From contig JAHHID010000039.1 of assembly GCA_019359015.1 (NCBI GenBank), positions 1-63,666 of the forward strand: a stretch of 63,666 nucleotides of DNA, written 5' to 3'. The DNA is from Spirirestis rafaelensis WJT71-NPBG6 (GTDB lineage Bacteria > Cyanobacteriota > Cyanobacteriia > Cyanobacteriales > Nostocaceae). The notes under the pieces were generated by a model. The model searched no databases and was not told where the DNA came from. It saw nothing but the letters and a program-made list of their open reading frames with translations. Shown piece after piece: positions 43,910 to 54,400 of this stretch (positions are counted from its first letter, which is position 1; every line of letters starts with the position of its first letter). Both the position numbers and the translations under genes were made by a program.

Positions 43910-45715
43910 CTAAACTTGAGGTTTCTGATATTTACCTGGATACTTATTTTGAAAATACGCTTCCAGCACTTGCAAAACCATCGGTCCACAATCAGTACCG
44001 CCATGTCCACCGGAGTTTTCACCAAACGCGACAACCGCAATTTCCGGCTTATCGCTGGGAGAATAGGCACCAAACCAAGTGTGATTTGGACGACCAGTAC
44101 CCGCTTCAGCGGTGCCACTTTTTCCGGATGATGGGGCAATTGTCGGTACGTTCAAACGCTGACCCGTCCCTTCAGTTACTACCTTCCGCAGACCATCACG
44201 GAGAACTTTAATGGTTGTCGGCTTCATATTTAAGGACGTGCGCCAGTTTTTTGCTTGTTCATTGTCTTTGAGCAAATGCGGCTGAACTCGGTAGCCACCA
44301 TTCGCAGGTACAGCAAACATAATCGCAGCTTGCAGTGGTGTGACTTGCAAAGCACCTTGACCAATTGACATATTTATGGTGTCGCCGACAGTCCAGGGGA
44401 TCTTCCAAGCTTTCTGTTTCCATGACTCGTCTGGAACTAAGCCTCTTGATTCTTCATCGGCAAACTCAATGCCGGTTTTTTGACCAAACCCATATTTGCG
44501 ACTCCATTCGATCAAAGTTGGACCACCGACTCTTCTACCAACTTGATAGAAAAAGGTATCACTACTCATAGCCATCGCTCTCGGAAATCCCAATGGACCA
44601 AATCCAGCGTGGTTCCATTCACCAAAAGTCACTCCACCGACAGTTAGCGAGCCGAAAGTTTGCAACACTGTATCGGGAGTAAACTTACCTGATTCTAACC
44701 CCGCTGTCGTAGTGATAATTTTGTAGGTACTGGCAGGTGGAAAAGCGCTGAGGGTGCGATTAACCAACGGATGCTGTTTACCTTGTACGCTTTCCCAGTC
44801 TTTCTGAGAGAGTTTTTGCTTAGAAAAGATATTTGGGTCAAAGGTAGGATAAGACACCATTGCCAAAACAGCACCATTCCTCGGATCGATTGCCACAATT
44901 CCACCCCTGGTAGTGCCTAAAGCTTTTTCTGCGGCTTTCTGCACATTTACATCTATAGTCAAGTGCAAATCGTTACCAGCTTTTGCCTCTTTCTCTCCCA
45001 ACACCCGCAACGGACGACCTCTACCATCTACTTCTATCTGCTGACCGCCCCATTCACCCCGCAGTGTTTTTTCATACGCCTTTTCTACCCCCATCTGACC
45101 TATGACATCTCCCAGCCTGTAGCCATTTTTGACCCTTTCTTTCAACTGTTCGGCGGTTAGTTCTCTCGTATAACCTAATACATGAGCCAACTCTTGACCG
45201 TGGGGATAATAACGCACCGCTTCTGTATGAATTTCTACGTTCTTAAGTTCGGTTTCATACTCTTTGAGTGCCGTAATTTGTGCTTCGTTCAAATCGCGAG
45301 CAATCCGTACAAGTGAAGAAGAGTTGGGACCTGCCTGTATAAGTTTATCTTCTATATCTTCTTGAGAAATTTCCAGAACTTGAGATAGACGCGGCGCAAC
45401 AATTGACCACTCTGGTTTAGTGTGAGCCATAGGCCACAAGTAGACAGAGCGAGGATAGCGAGTACTAGCTAAAAGTTTACCATTCCGGTCAAAAATGTTA
45501 CCTCTTTCCGGCTGTTTAGAAATAATTCTAATTCGGTTTGCCTCTGCTCGTTTCCGGAGTTGTGGTCCTTGAACAATTTCTAAATATCCCAAACGAGCCG
45601 CAACACCAGTCATCATGATCAGGGTAAATACGATGAAAAATAACGACTGAGAGCTTCTTCCGACTGTACGTGTATCTTTTTTACTGCCAAGATTAAAGGA
45701 TTGTAAGATAGACAT
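43910..45715 (-). CDS. Penicillin-binding protein 2 paralogue with a KSG motif
   Basis: A 601-residue class B PBP closely related to the gene at 41782 along its whole length. I start it at ATG 45715 (MSILQSFNLGSKKDT), which aligns with the paralogue; the frame is open to 45757. Motifs are Ser329 in PPASTYKI and SSD in MSSDTFFYQVG. The third motif reads KSG (SGKSGTAEAG), not KTG. KSG occurs in some active transpeptidases, so activity is plausible. I infer a tandem duplication with specialisation. Two PBP2 copies together are unusual. Confidence 0.9.
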   Translation of the reverse strand: MSILQSFNLGSKKDTRTVGRSSQSLFFIVFTLIMMTGVAARLGYLEIVQGPQLRKRAEANRIRIISKQPERGNIFDRNGKLLASTRYPRSVYLWPMAHTKPEWSIVAPRLSQVLEISQEDIEDKLIQAGPNSSSLVRIARDLNEAQITALKEYETELKNVEIHTEAVRYYPHGQELAHVLGYTRELTAEQLKERVKNGYRLGDVIGQMGVEKAYEKTLRGEWGGQQIEVDGRGRPLRVLGEKEAKAGNDLHLTIDVNVQKAAEKALGTTRGGIVAIDPRNGAVLAMVSYPTFDPNIFSKQKLSQKDWESVQGKQHPLVNRTLSAFPPASTYKIITTTAGLESGKFTPDTVLQTFGSLTVGGVTFGEWNHAGFGPLGFPRAMAMSSDTFFYQVGRRVGGPTLIEWSRKYGFGQKTGIEFADEESRGLVPDESWKQKAWKIPWTVGDTINMSIGQGALQVTPLQAAIMFAVPANGGYRVQPHLLKDNEQAKNWRTSLNMKPTTIKVLRDGLRKVVTEGTGQRLNVPTIAPSSGKSGTAEAGTGRPNHTWFGAYSPSDKPEIAVVAFGENSGGHGGTDCGPMVLQVLEAYFQNKYPGKYQKPQV

Positions 45716-45984
45716 AAGACAAATAAAAATTTCAAGATTAGTATTAACTGTATACAATTGCGCTAAACACCGGGCAGGACTTTAGTGCCAAAAAATTTGG
45801 AGACTGAAGACTAGGAACTAATAAAGGTTGAAGGATAAAGAATAAAAAAGAAATAAATGGTTGATTGTTCGTATTTATACTTTTAAACTTATTTTGTATT
45901 TCATACTTTATCCTTGATAGAATGCCGTAATCCGCAATACCTAGTAACTTGTTTTTACCGGATACAATAAACCAAAGTGTTATA

Positions 45985-46007
45985 TGTAGTCTGGTTAATA
46001 GACTACA
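45985..46007. promoter_or_regulatory. Inverted repeat upstream of potA
   Basis: TGTAGTCT (45985-45992) and AGACTACA (46000-46007) are exact inverted arms around 7 bp. A third TAGTCT follows at 46037-46042, just before the potA start at 46053. This layout suits a repressor operator. The regulator is unknown; the 337-bp gap upstream of potA is otherwise plain. Confidence 0.45.
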
Positions 46008-46052
46008 TCAATTTAGAAAATCTAGTATTATCACGGTAGTCTACTAAGAATT

Positions 46053-47180
46053 ATGGCTCAAACTTTGGCGCACAATCAGGGGGGGATGGCGGCTTTTGAG
46101 TCGCTTGATGTTGAACTGCATGATGTTTATAAGTTTTTTAATAAACAAGCGGCTGTACACGGAATAAACTTGGATGTCAAACAGGGAGAATTTTTTAGTA
46201 TTCTCGGTCCATCCGGTTGTGGCAAAACAACTACACTCCGTTTAATTGCTGGATTTGAAAGGGTGGATGCGGGCAAGCTATTGATTCGGGGTCAGTATAT
46301 GACTAATGTCCCTGCTTATCGCCGACCCGTCAATACTGTATTTCAAAGCTACGCTCTATTTAACCATTTGAATGTATGGGATAACATTGCTTTTGGGCTC
46401 CGTTTGCGTAAATTACGCAAATCGGAAATTGAAAATAGAGTTAAAGATGCTTTACAACTAGTAAAAATGGAAGGTTTGCGATCGCGCTTTCCCAGTCAAT
46501 TATCAGGTGGTCAACAGCAAAGGGTAGCATTAGCAAGGGCATTAGTCAACCGCCCTGCTGTGGTATTGCTAGATGAACCTTTGGGAGCTTTAGATTTAAA
46601 ACTACGTAAGGAAATGCAGGTTGAACTGTCGAATTTACACAAAGATTTGGGGTTGACCTTCATTATGGTGACACATGACCAAGAAGAAGCGCTATCTTTG
46701 AGCGATCGCATTGCAGTGATGAATCAAGGCAAAATTGAACAAATTGGCACTCCCAGCGAAATTTACGAACATCCTCGGACACCTTTTGTCGCTGATTTTA
46801 TTGGCGACACCAATTTATTCAGCGGTGAAATCACGGCAGTAGACGCTGAGAGTGTGCAAATTGTCACAAAATCGGGACTTTCAATTGTCGTTAACCGTTT
46901 TGAAGATACACCAATTAAATTATCCCAAGCAGTGATGGTGAGTGTGCGTCCAGAAAAAATTCAACTCTCACTTTATCCGCCAAATTTGCCGACAAACTGC
47001 TTTGAAGGACGACTTGGTAACGTGATGTATTTGGGAACGCATGTTAATTACGTTGTGGAATTGACAAACGGCATCACCATCACTGTTTTGCAACCTAACA
47101 CCTTTGGCAGCTTACCAGATCGCGACAAACCAATTTACGTTTGGTGGGCAGAAACTGATTGTTTGGCTATTAGTCCGTAG
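46053..47180 (+). CDS. potA: Polyamine ABC transporter ATPase PotA
   Basis: A 375-residue ABC ATPase. Walker A is [11 protein letters not shown], the signature is [17 protein letters not shown], and Walker B is [14 protein letters not shown]. The D-loop and [23 protein letters not shown] follow. A C-terminal TOBE-like domain (about 240-375) is typical of the spermidine/putrescine and maltose groups. With PotD and PotB downstream on the same strand it should energise polyamine uptake. PotD starts 41 bp after the stop. Confidence 0.92.
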   Translation: MAQTLAHNQGGMAAFESLDVELHDVYKFFNKQAAVHGINLDVKQGEFFSILGPSGCGKTTTLRLIAGFERVDAGKLLIRGQYMTNVPAYRRPVNTVFQSYALFNHLNVWDNIAFGLRLRKLRKSEIENRVKDALQLVKMEGLRSRFPSQLSGGQQQRVALARALVNRPAVVLLDEPLGALDLKLRKEMQVELSNLHKDLGLTFIMVTHDQEEALSLSDRIAVMNQGKIEQIGTPSEIYEHPRTPFVADFIGDTNLFSGEITAVDAESVQIVTKSGLSIVVNRFEDTPIKLSQAVMVSVRPEKIQLSLYPPNLPTNCFEGRLGNVMYLGTHVNYVVELTNGITITVLQPNTFGSLPDRDKPIYVWWAETDCLAISP

Positions 47181-47220
47181 TCAAGTTGACTGTTGACTCT
47201 TGACTATTAATTATTAACAT

Positions 47221-48303
47221 ATGACTAACAGACGAAAATTTTTAAAAGGAGTTACAGCACTTTCTAGCTTATCTTTGGCTAGTTGTGGCTGGAGACTTGC
47301 GGAAGTGCGAGCTAATACCAAGAAAGGTTCTGCTGATCAACTCTATATCTATACTTGGACGCAATATACCGATGCAGAATTACTGCAAAGTTTTACTAAT
47401 CAAATTGGTGTAAAAGTGCTTGCAGATGCGTATGATTCTAATGATGTTATGCTAGCTAAATTCCAAGCTGGTGGTGGTGGGACTTACAGCGTAATTTATC
47501 CATCTGACTACATGGTGCAGAAGATGGTTGAGTTGGGGTTGTTAGCAGAAATAAAACGCGATCGCCTTACCGGATTTGATAATTTATTTCCCCGATTTCA
47601 AAATCCCAGTTACGATCCCAATAACCGCTACAGTATCCCCTTCAATTGGGGGACAACCGGCTTAGTTTATAATTCAGAAATACTCAACCCCCCACCTGAA
47701 GATTGGGACTATCTTTGGCAGAATCAAAAGCAATTATCAAAGCGAATGACATTGCTAAATGATGTCCGAGAGGTAATGGGTGCAGTTTTGAAAATGCTGG
47801 GTTATTCCTACAACTCAAAAAACGAAAGTGAAATCAAAGAAGCTTATGAAAAATTGAAATCTCTCAAAAGTGCGATCGCTGCTTTTGATACTGATGCATG
47901 GCGCAATCAAATTTTAGCAGGAGATTTAGTATTGGCAATGTGTTACTCAGCAGATGCGGTAAAAATCGCTAAAGAAAATCCCAAACTTAAATATGTAGTT
48001 CCCCGCAGTGGTTCTTCGTTATGGACAGATACAATTGTAATTCCCAAAACAGCCCCCAATATCGATGGAGCCTATGCTTGGATTAACTTTATTTTACAAC
48101 CAGAAATAGCCGCAAAAATCAGTGAGCGCTTGAGCATTTCCACCCCCAATCGCGCCGGATTTGAGCAATTACCAAAAGCATTACAAAACAATTTAAATTT
48201 ATTTCCTCCAGAGTCAGTTTTAGATAAGTGCGAACGTCTAACTCCTTTGGGACAATTTGAAGAAGTTTACGAACGCTACTGGACACTATTAACCAGTGGC
48301 TAA
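47221..48303 (+). CDS. potD: Polyamine-binding periplasmic protein PotD-like
   Basis: A 360-residue binding protein. The N-terminus NRRKFLKG followed by a hydrophobic stretch and LASCGW is a twin-arginine signal that also ends in a lipobox-like Cys. The mature part matches PotD: QLYIYTWTQYTDAELLQSF, YSVIYPSDYMVQKMVELG, SIPFNWGTTGLVYN. It binds spermidine or putrescine and hands it to the permease. The twin-arginine signal implies folding before export. It lies between potA and potB. Confidence 0.9.
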   Translation: MTNRRKFLKGVTALSSLSLASCGWRLAEVRANTKKGSADQLYIYTWTQYTDAELLQSFTNQIGVKVLADAYDSNDVMLAKFQAGGGGTYSVIYPSDYMVQKMVELGLLAEIKRDRLTGFDNLFPRFQNPSYDPNNRYSIPFNWGTTGLVYNSEILNPPPEDWDYLWQNQKQLSKRMTLLNDVREVMGAVLKMLGYSYNSKNESEIKEAYEKLKSLKSAIAAFDTDAWRNQILAGDLVLAMCYSADAVKIAKENPKLKYVVPRSGSSLWTDTIVIPKTAPNIDGAYAWINFILQPEIAAKISERLSISTPNRAGFEQLPKALQNNLNLFPPESVLDKCERLTPLGQFEEVYERYWTLLTSG

Positions 48304-48424
48304 AAGAGTTAGGAGTGAGGATTTATGAAATAGAAAATAAAATCAAAAAACATAACTTCCTTATAGCTTTTAACTCCTAATTCGTAATTTTTAACTTTTA
48401 ACTCATAACTATTAAGTCAATCCT

Positions 48425-49342
48425 GTGTTTAGTCAAACTCGTCGTTCTAATTTAGATTCTTCAGGCGATATTAGTGAAGTACCAAAATTGCAACAGTCAC
48501 AATTTAACTGGCTGCAACCGTTGGCGTTACTTGCGCCATCTGGCATTTGGTTGTTACTTTTGCTAGTGTTACCAACACTAATAATTTTTGAGTTAAGTTT
48601 AGTACCAGATATTCGACCGGGAGATTTGGTAAATCCCAGTGGATTTAATAATTATATCCGGATACTTGACCCGCTTTACCTGCAAGTAATCAGGCGATCG
48701 CTTTTTTTGGCGATCGCTACTACAATAATTTGTTTAATTTTGGCTTTACCCGTCGCCTATTGGATTGCTCAAATGGCACCAAAGCGCTGGCAAAATTTGC
48801 TTTTGTTAGGCTTTGTTTTACCTTTGTGGACTTCTTCCTTACTTCGCTCTTACGCATGGATTACAATTCTTCGTCCTACTGGTTTACTGAACACTTTACT
48901 TAGCAATTTAGGTTTACCTACTTTAGATTTATTAAACCAGGATTCAGCAGTTTTAATTGGGATGAGCTACGGCTTATTACCATACATGGTTTTAATTTTA
49001 TATGCATCTTTAGAAAAACTAGATAAGCGCTTGTTAGAAGCGGCAGCAGATTTAGGGGCAAATCCTGTGCAAGCTTTTTGTCAAGTGACTATACCCCAAA
49101 CTTTGCCAGGAATTGCTGCTGGTTCAATGCTAGTATTCATTACCGGATTGGGGGATTTTGTTGACCCAGAATTACTCGGTGGTGCTTCGAGTATGACAGC
49201 CGCAAGATTGATTTATAATCAGTTTCTCGGATCTACCCAAAATTGGGGCTTTGGTTCAGCTTTAAGTATGACAATAATTTTAGTTGTGAGTATAGCGATC
49301 GCGCTTTTAATTAAGTTTGGTGATGCTTCACCCAAGCAATAA
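48425..49342 (+). CDS. potB: Polyamine ABC transporter permease PotB-like
   Basis: A 305-residue permease with six predicted spans. The PotB-type pattern is ALPVAYWIAQMAPKRWQNLLLL, WTSSLLRSYAWITIL and an EAA loop with LEAAADLGANPVQAFCQVTIPQTL. It starts at GTG 48425. A polyamine porter normally needs a second permease (PotC), and no potC gene follows: the next gene, murQ, is on the other strand. PotC is probably elsewhere, or the porter uses one permease. The 122-bp gap after potD allows co-transcription. Confidence 0.88.
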   Translation: MFSQTRRSNLDSSGDISEVPKLQQSQFNWLQPLALLAPSGIWLLLLLVLPTLIIFELSLVPDIRPGDLVNPSGFNNYIRILDPLYLQVIRRSLFLAIATTIICLILALPVAYWIAQMAPKRWQNLLLLGFVLPLWTSSLLRSYAWITILRPTGLLNTLLSNLGLPTLDLLNQDSAVLIGMSYGLLPYMVLILYASLEKLDKRLLEAAADLGANPVQAFCQVTIPQTLPGIAAGSMLVFITGLGDFVDPELLGGASSMTAARLIYNQFLGSTQNWGFGSALSMTIILVVSIAIALLIKFGDASPKQ

Positions 49343-49451
49343 AAATTCATCTGCCCCTGATATCTCTGACTGCTACGCAGAAAATTAATATCAACAGCGT
49401 TTCATTTTTATCTCGTATTCATCTCATCACCTAACGTTCAAGTAGGTGAGA

Positions 49452-49521
49452 GGCTTCAGGTATTTAACCTAAATAAATTAGCAGGAAGCCTGAGCCTGTA
49501 AACTTAGGAAGACTTCCTGCT
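49452..49521. terminator. Terminator-like hairpins after potB
   Basis: AGCAGGAAG (49481-49489) pairs with CTTCCTGCT (49513-49521) around 23 nt. Upstream AGGCTTCAGG (49452-49461) can pair with CCTGAGCCT in that loop. The two hairpins are mutually exclusive in part. They lie between convergent potB and murQ, which suits a terminator. Confidence 0.4.
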
Positions 49522-49573
49522 GTTGTAAAAATCTCTAAAAAAAGTTACTAGCTATTAGCTAATAAGTAAGGAT

Positions 49574-50503
49574 TTATGAGACTTCTCCTTTTTTCTTTGT
49601 TGCCTCAATGGCTGCTCTGAGATTACTTTGATGTTCTAACAAGAGCTGATCGCCCTCCTCTTTTTGCAAACCAGTCCAATGCATTAATAGTGCTAATTTT
49701 ACCCACTTGCCACTGCGTTCTAGTAAGACACTAGCAGCTTCACGGCTTAAGCCTGTAAGGTCTGACAAAATTCGCAAAGCGCGATCGCGTAACTTTTGAT
49801 TTGTTACTGCTACATCAACCATGCGATTGCCGTAAACCTTGCCCAGCTTGACCATCACTCCTGTAGAAATGATGTTTAAAGCTAACTTTGTTGCTGTTGC
49901 AGCTTTTAAGCGAGTTGAACCAGCTAGCACCTCTGGTCCAGTTAATAGGCGTATGTCAACATCGACATTAATGTCAACTTGCTCCTGTGGGACACAAGCC
50001 ATAAAAATAGTAGTGGCTCCCCGCTGACGGGCAGCGTTGAGCGCACCATGAACAAAAGGCGTTGTACCTCCGGCAGTAATACCGATTACTACATCTAGTT
50101 GTGTAATTTGTCGTTGGGCGATCGCTGCTTCTCCATCTTGCGATCGGTCTTCTAAATCTTCTGAACTGCGTACTAGTGCGCCTGCACCGCCGGCAATTAT
50201 CCCCTGTACTAACTCTGGAGGTGTACAAAAAGTTGGGGGACACTCGGCTGCGTCTAAAACTCCTAACCTACCACTCGTCCCTGCACCGACATAAAACAGG
50301 CGTCCTCCGTGGCGCAAACGTTCTGCGGCGCGTTCAATCGTTTGGGCTAGCTGATTTTTAGCTTTCTCAACCGCAGCCACAGCTTTTTGGTCTTCGCTGT
50401 TAAACAGTTCCACGAATTCCAAACAACTGAGCTGGTCTAAGTTTAGACTATTAGGATTGACCTGCTCGGTTAAGAGATGCCCGCGCTCCTGCAAATTTTG
50501 CAT
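49574..50503 (-). CDS. murQ: N-acetylmuramic acid 6-phosphate etherase
   Basis: A 309-residue SIS-domain enzyme. It has the family signature GRLFYVGAGTSGRLGVLDAAECPPTF and IGITAGGTTPFVHGALNAARQ for sugar-phosphate binding, then a C-terminal helical region (LSDLTGLSREAASVLLERSG). It cleaves the lactyl ether of MurNAc-6-phosphate to give GlcNAc-6-phosphate in peptidoglycan recycling. Start is ATG 50503. The neighbouring PBP2 genes also concern the wall, but the gene is not in an operon with them. Identification is strong. Confidence 0.95.
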   Translation of the reverse strand: MQNLQERGHLLTEQVNPNSLNLDQLSCLEFVELFNSEDQKAVAAVEKAKNQLAQTIERAAERLRHGGRLFYVGAGTSGRLGVLDAAECPPTFCTPPELVQGIIAGGAGALVRSSEDLEDRSQDGEAAIAQRQITQLDVVIGITAGGTTPFVHGALNAARQRGATTIFMACVPQEQVDINVDVDIRLLTGPEVLAGSTRLKAATATKLALNIISTGVMVKLGKVYGNRMVDVAVTNQKLRDRALRILSDLTGLSREAASVLLERSGKWVKLALLMHWTGLQKEEGDQLLLEHQSNLRAAIEATKKKGEVS

Positions 50504-50596
50504 TCAATATCTCCGTTACATCTGCTAATTATCCCTTAACTATTAACAGTCAGTTGTCGTTTGTCATCCAGGCAATAACCAATGAACAATGACTAA

Positions 50597-51022
50597 TTAC
50601 AACAATCCTTCCAATTTTCGACGAATCCTGTCTATTTCCGAATCAGAAAATTCTGGTTGTTCTGACTGCGCTTGGTTGCCACTTTGGAATTCTTCATCAT
50701 TTTTCTGTTTCTGGGCATCTGGTTGCCAGTCAGTTTCTGGTACGTTTATTTCTGGGGGAATGGCTAATTCGCCGTTTTCCGGGACGATTTCCCAGTCATA
50801 ATTAGCACTTTCACAAAATTCTTTGATTTCCTCAGCATCTACCACTTCTACTGTGGGTGAGGCAAAATCCTGAGCTTCTAGCAACAGAGCGTAGCGGGTA
50901 GCGTCGTCTTCTGACTCGAACATCAGAATTTTATTGCGATCGCCTACCCGAATCGTGTGAATTCCCTCATTTTCTGTTCGCACATTAAAAATTAACACAA
51001 AAACACGCATGGGTGTAATCAT
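50597..51022 (-). CDS. DUF3110 domain protein
   Basis: A 141-residue protein. The N-terminal 65 residues (MRVFVLIFNVRTENEGIHTI, DRNKILMFESEDDATRYALLLEAQDF) form the DUF3110 domain, a small alpha/beta fold of unknown function found in cyanobacteria and plants. The C-terminal tail is acidic and Gln/Pro-rich and ends in a helix (FSDSEIDRIRRKLEGLL). I start it at ATG 51022, with AAGGA 7 nt upstream, rather than at 51256, because the extra N-terminus comes from the heptamer repeats at 51150-51227. Confidence 0.85.
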   Translation of the reverse strand: MITPMRVFVLIFNVRTENEGIHTIRVGDRNKILMFESEDDATRYALLLEAQDFASPTVEVVDAEEIKEFCESANYDWEIVPENGELAIPPEINVPETDWQPDAQKQKNDEEFQSGNQAQSEQPEFSDSEIDRIRRKLEGLL

Positions 51023-51435
51023 CAATCCTTTTACCTTAAATCCATTCATTAAATTATGGCGCGATAGATGCCCCATACCGCTTGTCCTTCCACCAGAAGC
51101 CATGCAGATAATTGGGAGGGGGAAAGGGTAAAGGAAAAGAATTATTACCAATGCCCGATGCCTAATGCCCAATGCGCGATACCCATTGCCCGATGCCCGT
51201 TGCCCAATGCCCAATGCCCGATGCCCAAATTCTGAAAATTTTCTTGAGAGTCCCAATATTGTTAAACATCAAGCTGTTAAGCGTTATTTCTCATGAATTC
51301 TTGTTCATACGCCGTCCTAATCTATCCTTTATCAGTGGTTGAGTTGGCGTATCCTGGTAATGGCATGTGGAATACTGTGTCCCTTAACTTTCTTTTGTGT
51401 ACCAGCTACATTCGGTGAGTAAATAGTAAAACCAA
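51023..51435. other. Intergenic region with a heptamer tract
   Basis: This 413-bp gap should hold the promoters of the DUF3110 gene and tamB. Its main feature is the AATGCCC repeat tract at 51150-51227. No small gene is recognised. Confidence 0.4.
51150..51227. repeat. Heptamer tandem repeat AATGCCC / GATGCCC
   Basis: About eleven degenerate 7-bp units lie in the 5' side of the DUF3110 gene. Their minus-strand translation creates a false N-terminal extension of repeated His-Arg-Ala-Leu-Gly residues. Confidence 0.85.
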
Positions 51436-54400
51436 ATGGCTAACTCTCCCCATCAAGATCCTAACTTTAATGCCCGTGCTAATAAACGTTTTTGGTTTCT
51501 AGTGCTAAGTCGCGGTGGTATTGCCTTAGGGGGACTTTTATTGCTTGGACTTATCGGTGGTGCTTGGAGATTGTGGGTTTTTGTCCAACAAGAGTTAGCA
51601 CCCTTGGCAGAAGAAAGCCTCACCACTTCACTTAACCGTCCAGTTCAGCTGGGGAAAGTTAAAGGATTTTCTCTTACAGGAGTAAGCTTTGGACCTTCAG
51701 CAATTCCAGCAACACCTACAGATTCCGACCGAGCGGCAATTGGTGGGGTGGATGTAGGTTTTGATATATTACAGTTACTTACGAAGCGTACATTAAAGCT
51801 AGATGTCACTTTAGTCAATCCCGATCTTTACATTGAACAGGATCAACAAGGACGCTGGATTACAACAAACATCGCACCGCCAGGTAAAGGTGGCGCAATT
51901 AAGACTGATTTGGACAAAATTCGGTTTAGTAACGCCAACTTAGTTTTAGTACCGTATCGAGAGAAACGGCGACAAGGGGACACGGGGACAAGGGGACAAG
52001 GGGAAATTTCTTCTGCTTCCCCTGCTTCCCCTGCTCCCTCATCCCCCCCCTCTCCCACTCCATCAACTGTGGCGTTTTCGCAGCTTAACGGTTATGCCCA
52101 ACCTCTGGAAAACAACAAACTGATTAAGTTTGACCTGCAAGGACTGCCCCGTACTGGTGGGACAATTGCCCTTGCGGGAGATGTGCGTGTAGAGGGAGGA
52201 GGAATACAACAAGCCAAGCTAAAGGTTCAAGTGCAAGATTTTCTTGCTTCTGATATCACTAGTGTGATCAAATTACCACTGATATTAGAGGCGGGGCGAA
52301 CTAATGGAAATTTACAAGTTGAATTAAACGGGAAAAAACAACCTTTACTACAAGGAACCGCTAGTTTACAAGCAGTGCGATTTCAGATTCCCAAAGTGCC
52401 ACAACCATTTGTCAATACCCAAGGAAATCTTAATTTCCAAGGTACGCAAATTAAGGTTGATAATGTGGCGACTAGCTACGGTAAAATTCCCGTAGTAGCT
52501 AATGGCACTATCGATACAACAAGTGGCTTTAAGCTGACAGCGCGATCGCAGCCAGTAAGTGTAGCCAATGCTTTAGAAACTCTAAAGGTAAAATCGCCTT
52601 TGGCTGTAAGTGGAGAAGTAAGAACCGACTTGCAGATTGGCGGGGGAATCTCCAAACCATTTCTCTCAGGTACAGTTACAAGCACAAAACCTGCCCAAGT
52701 TGACAAAGTTGATTTTGAAAGCCTCCGCAGTAAGTTTGATTTTTCTACTGCTGCTTCCCTAATTACCCTAAAAGATATTCAAGGGAAAGTAAAATTAGGC
52801 GGTGATGTTACTGGTGGTGGCACGATCGCTCTTGGTAAAGTTCCCCAAATCAATGTGAATTTCCAGGCAAGAAATCTGCCTGGGGATGCACTTGCGAAAG
52901 TTTACGACGTAAATACATCTAATGTGAAAATCGGCACTGTCTCTGGCAATGCTCAGTTGAGTGGCGGTGGTAGTAATGTCCAGACTGTGGTAAATTTCCA
53001 AGCTCCGGGTGCTACATACCCCACAACTGGTGAAGTAGCGATCGCTCCAGATAGAAGCGTCTCTTTCCGCAATGTGGTTGCTAGTGTCGCTTCTGGTACA
53101 GTACAAGCAAACGGCAGTTTTGCCAATCAACGTTGGCAAGCCGTAGCCCAAACTAGAGGTATACAGTTAGAACCATTTGTAGACAAACAACAACTACAAA
53201 ATGTCTCTTTGGCTGGAGCAGAATTAAACGGTCGTTTCACATTATCCGGGACTACGGGTCCGTTTCAAGTTGCCAACATAAACTCGGAAAACGGACGAGT
53301 TCAAATTGGTGGTGGTACTGTTGCAATTTCTAACATCAAGCTCCAAGACCAAAGCTTTTCCACCCAATTAATCGCAGAAGGTGTGCGGTTGGGACGAGTG
53401 CTGAAAAAGACTCCGCCTATTTTGCAAGCACCTTTGGCAGGTAAGTTCCAAATCGCAGGCAGCAGAGAAAATTTTAGCCTGAAAACTCTCCAAGCCACAG
53501 GCGAAGCACGTCTGGGCGTTGCTGGCGGTAACGTCACAGCTACAAATATCCAACTTGCTGATGGGGTATATCAAGCACAAGTGCGGGCAAATAATGTAGC
53601 AGTGCAAGAATTATCACCAGCAGCTAAGGATTTTAACGGAAGATTAACCGGTCAGTTTCAAGTCGCGGGAAGCGCCGAATCAATTACACCGGAAACTATC
53701 CAAGCAACTGGTCAGGCACGGGTGAATGTGGGAAATGGCACAGTCACAGCATCAAATATTCAACTTGCTAATGGGGTATATCAGGCACAAGTGCAAGCAA
53801 ATAACTTGCCGTTGCAGCGTTTGCCAAATGTACCCCCACAGTTTCAAGGTGATTTAAACGGTCAATTTAATGTAGCCGGAAGCGCTACTTCCATCCAACC
53901 GGAAACTATCCAAGCAACTGGTCGGGCAAGGGTGAATTTTGGAAAGGGTACAGTCACAGCTGCAAATATCCAATTAGCGAATGGTCGATATCAAGCGCAA
54001 GTGCAAGCAAATAATGTGCCTTTGCAGCGTTTGGCAAATGTACCACGACAGTTTCAGGGTGATTTAAACGGTCAATTTAATGTAGCGGGAAGTTTGGAAG
54101 CATCCCAACGGCAAAATATTCAAGCCACCGGTCAAGCGAGGGTGAATTTTGGTCAGGGTACAGTTACAGCTTCAAATATTCAATTGGCGAATAATCGCTA
54201 TCAGGCTCAAGTTGAAGCAAATAACGTACCTTTGGAGCGTTTGGCAAATGTACCACAGCAGTTTCAAGGTAATTTAAACGGTCAATTTAATGTAGCGGGA
54301 AGTTTAGAAGCATCCCAACGGCAAAATATTCAAGCTACCGGTGAAGCGCAGGTAAATGTTGCGGGTGGGACGGTTACAGCTTCAGATATCCAACTTGCCA

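Noticed and set aside
51023-51256. N-terminal extension of the DUF3110 protein
   Set aside because: Encoded by heptamer repeats; a good ribosome-binding site supports the later start.
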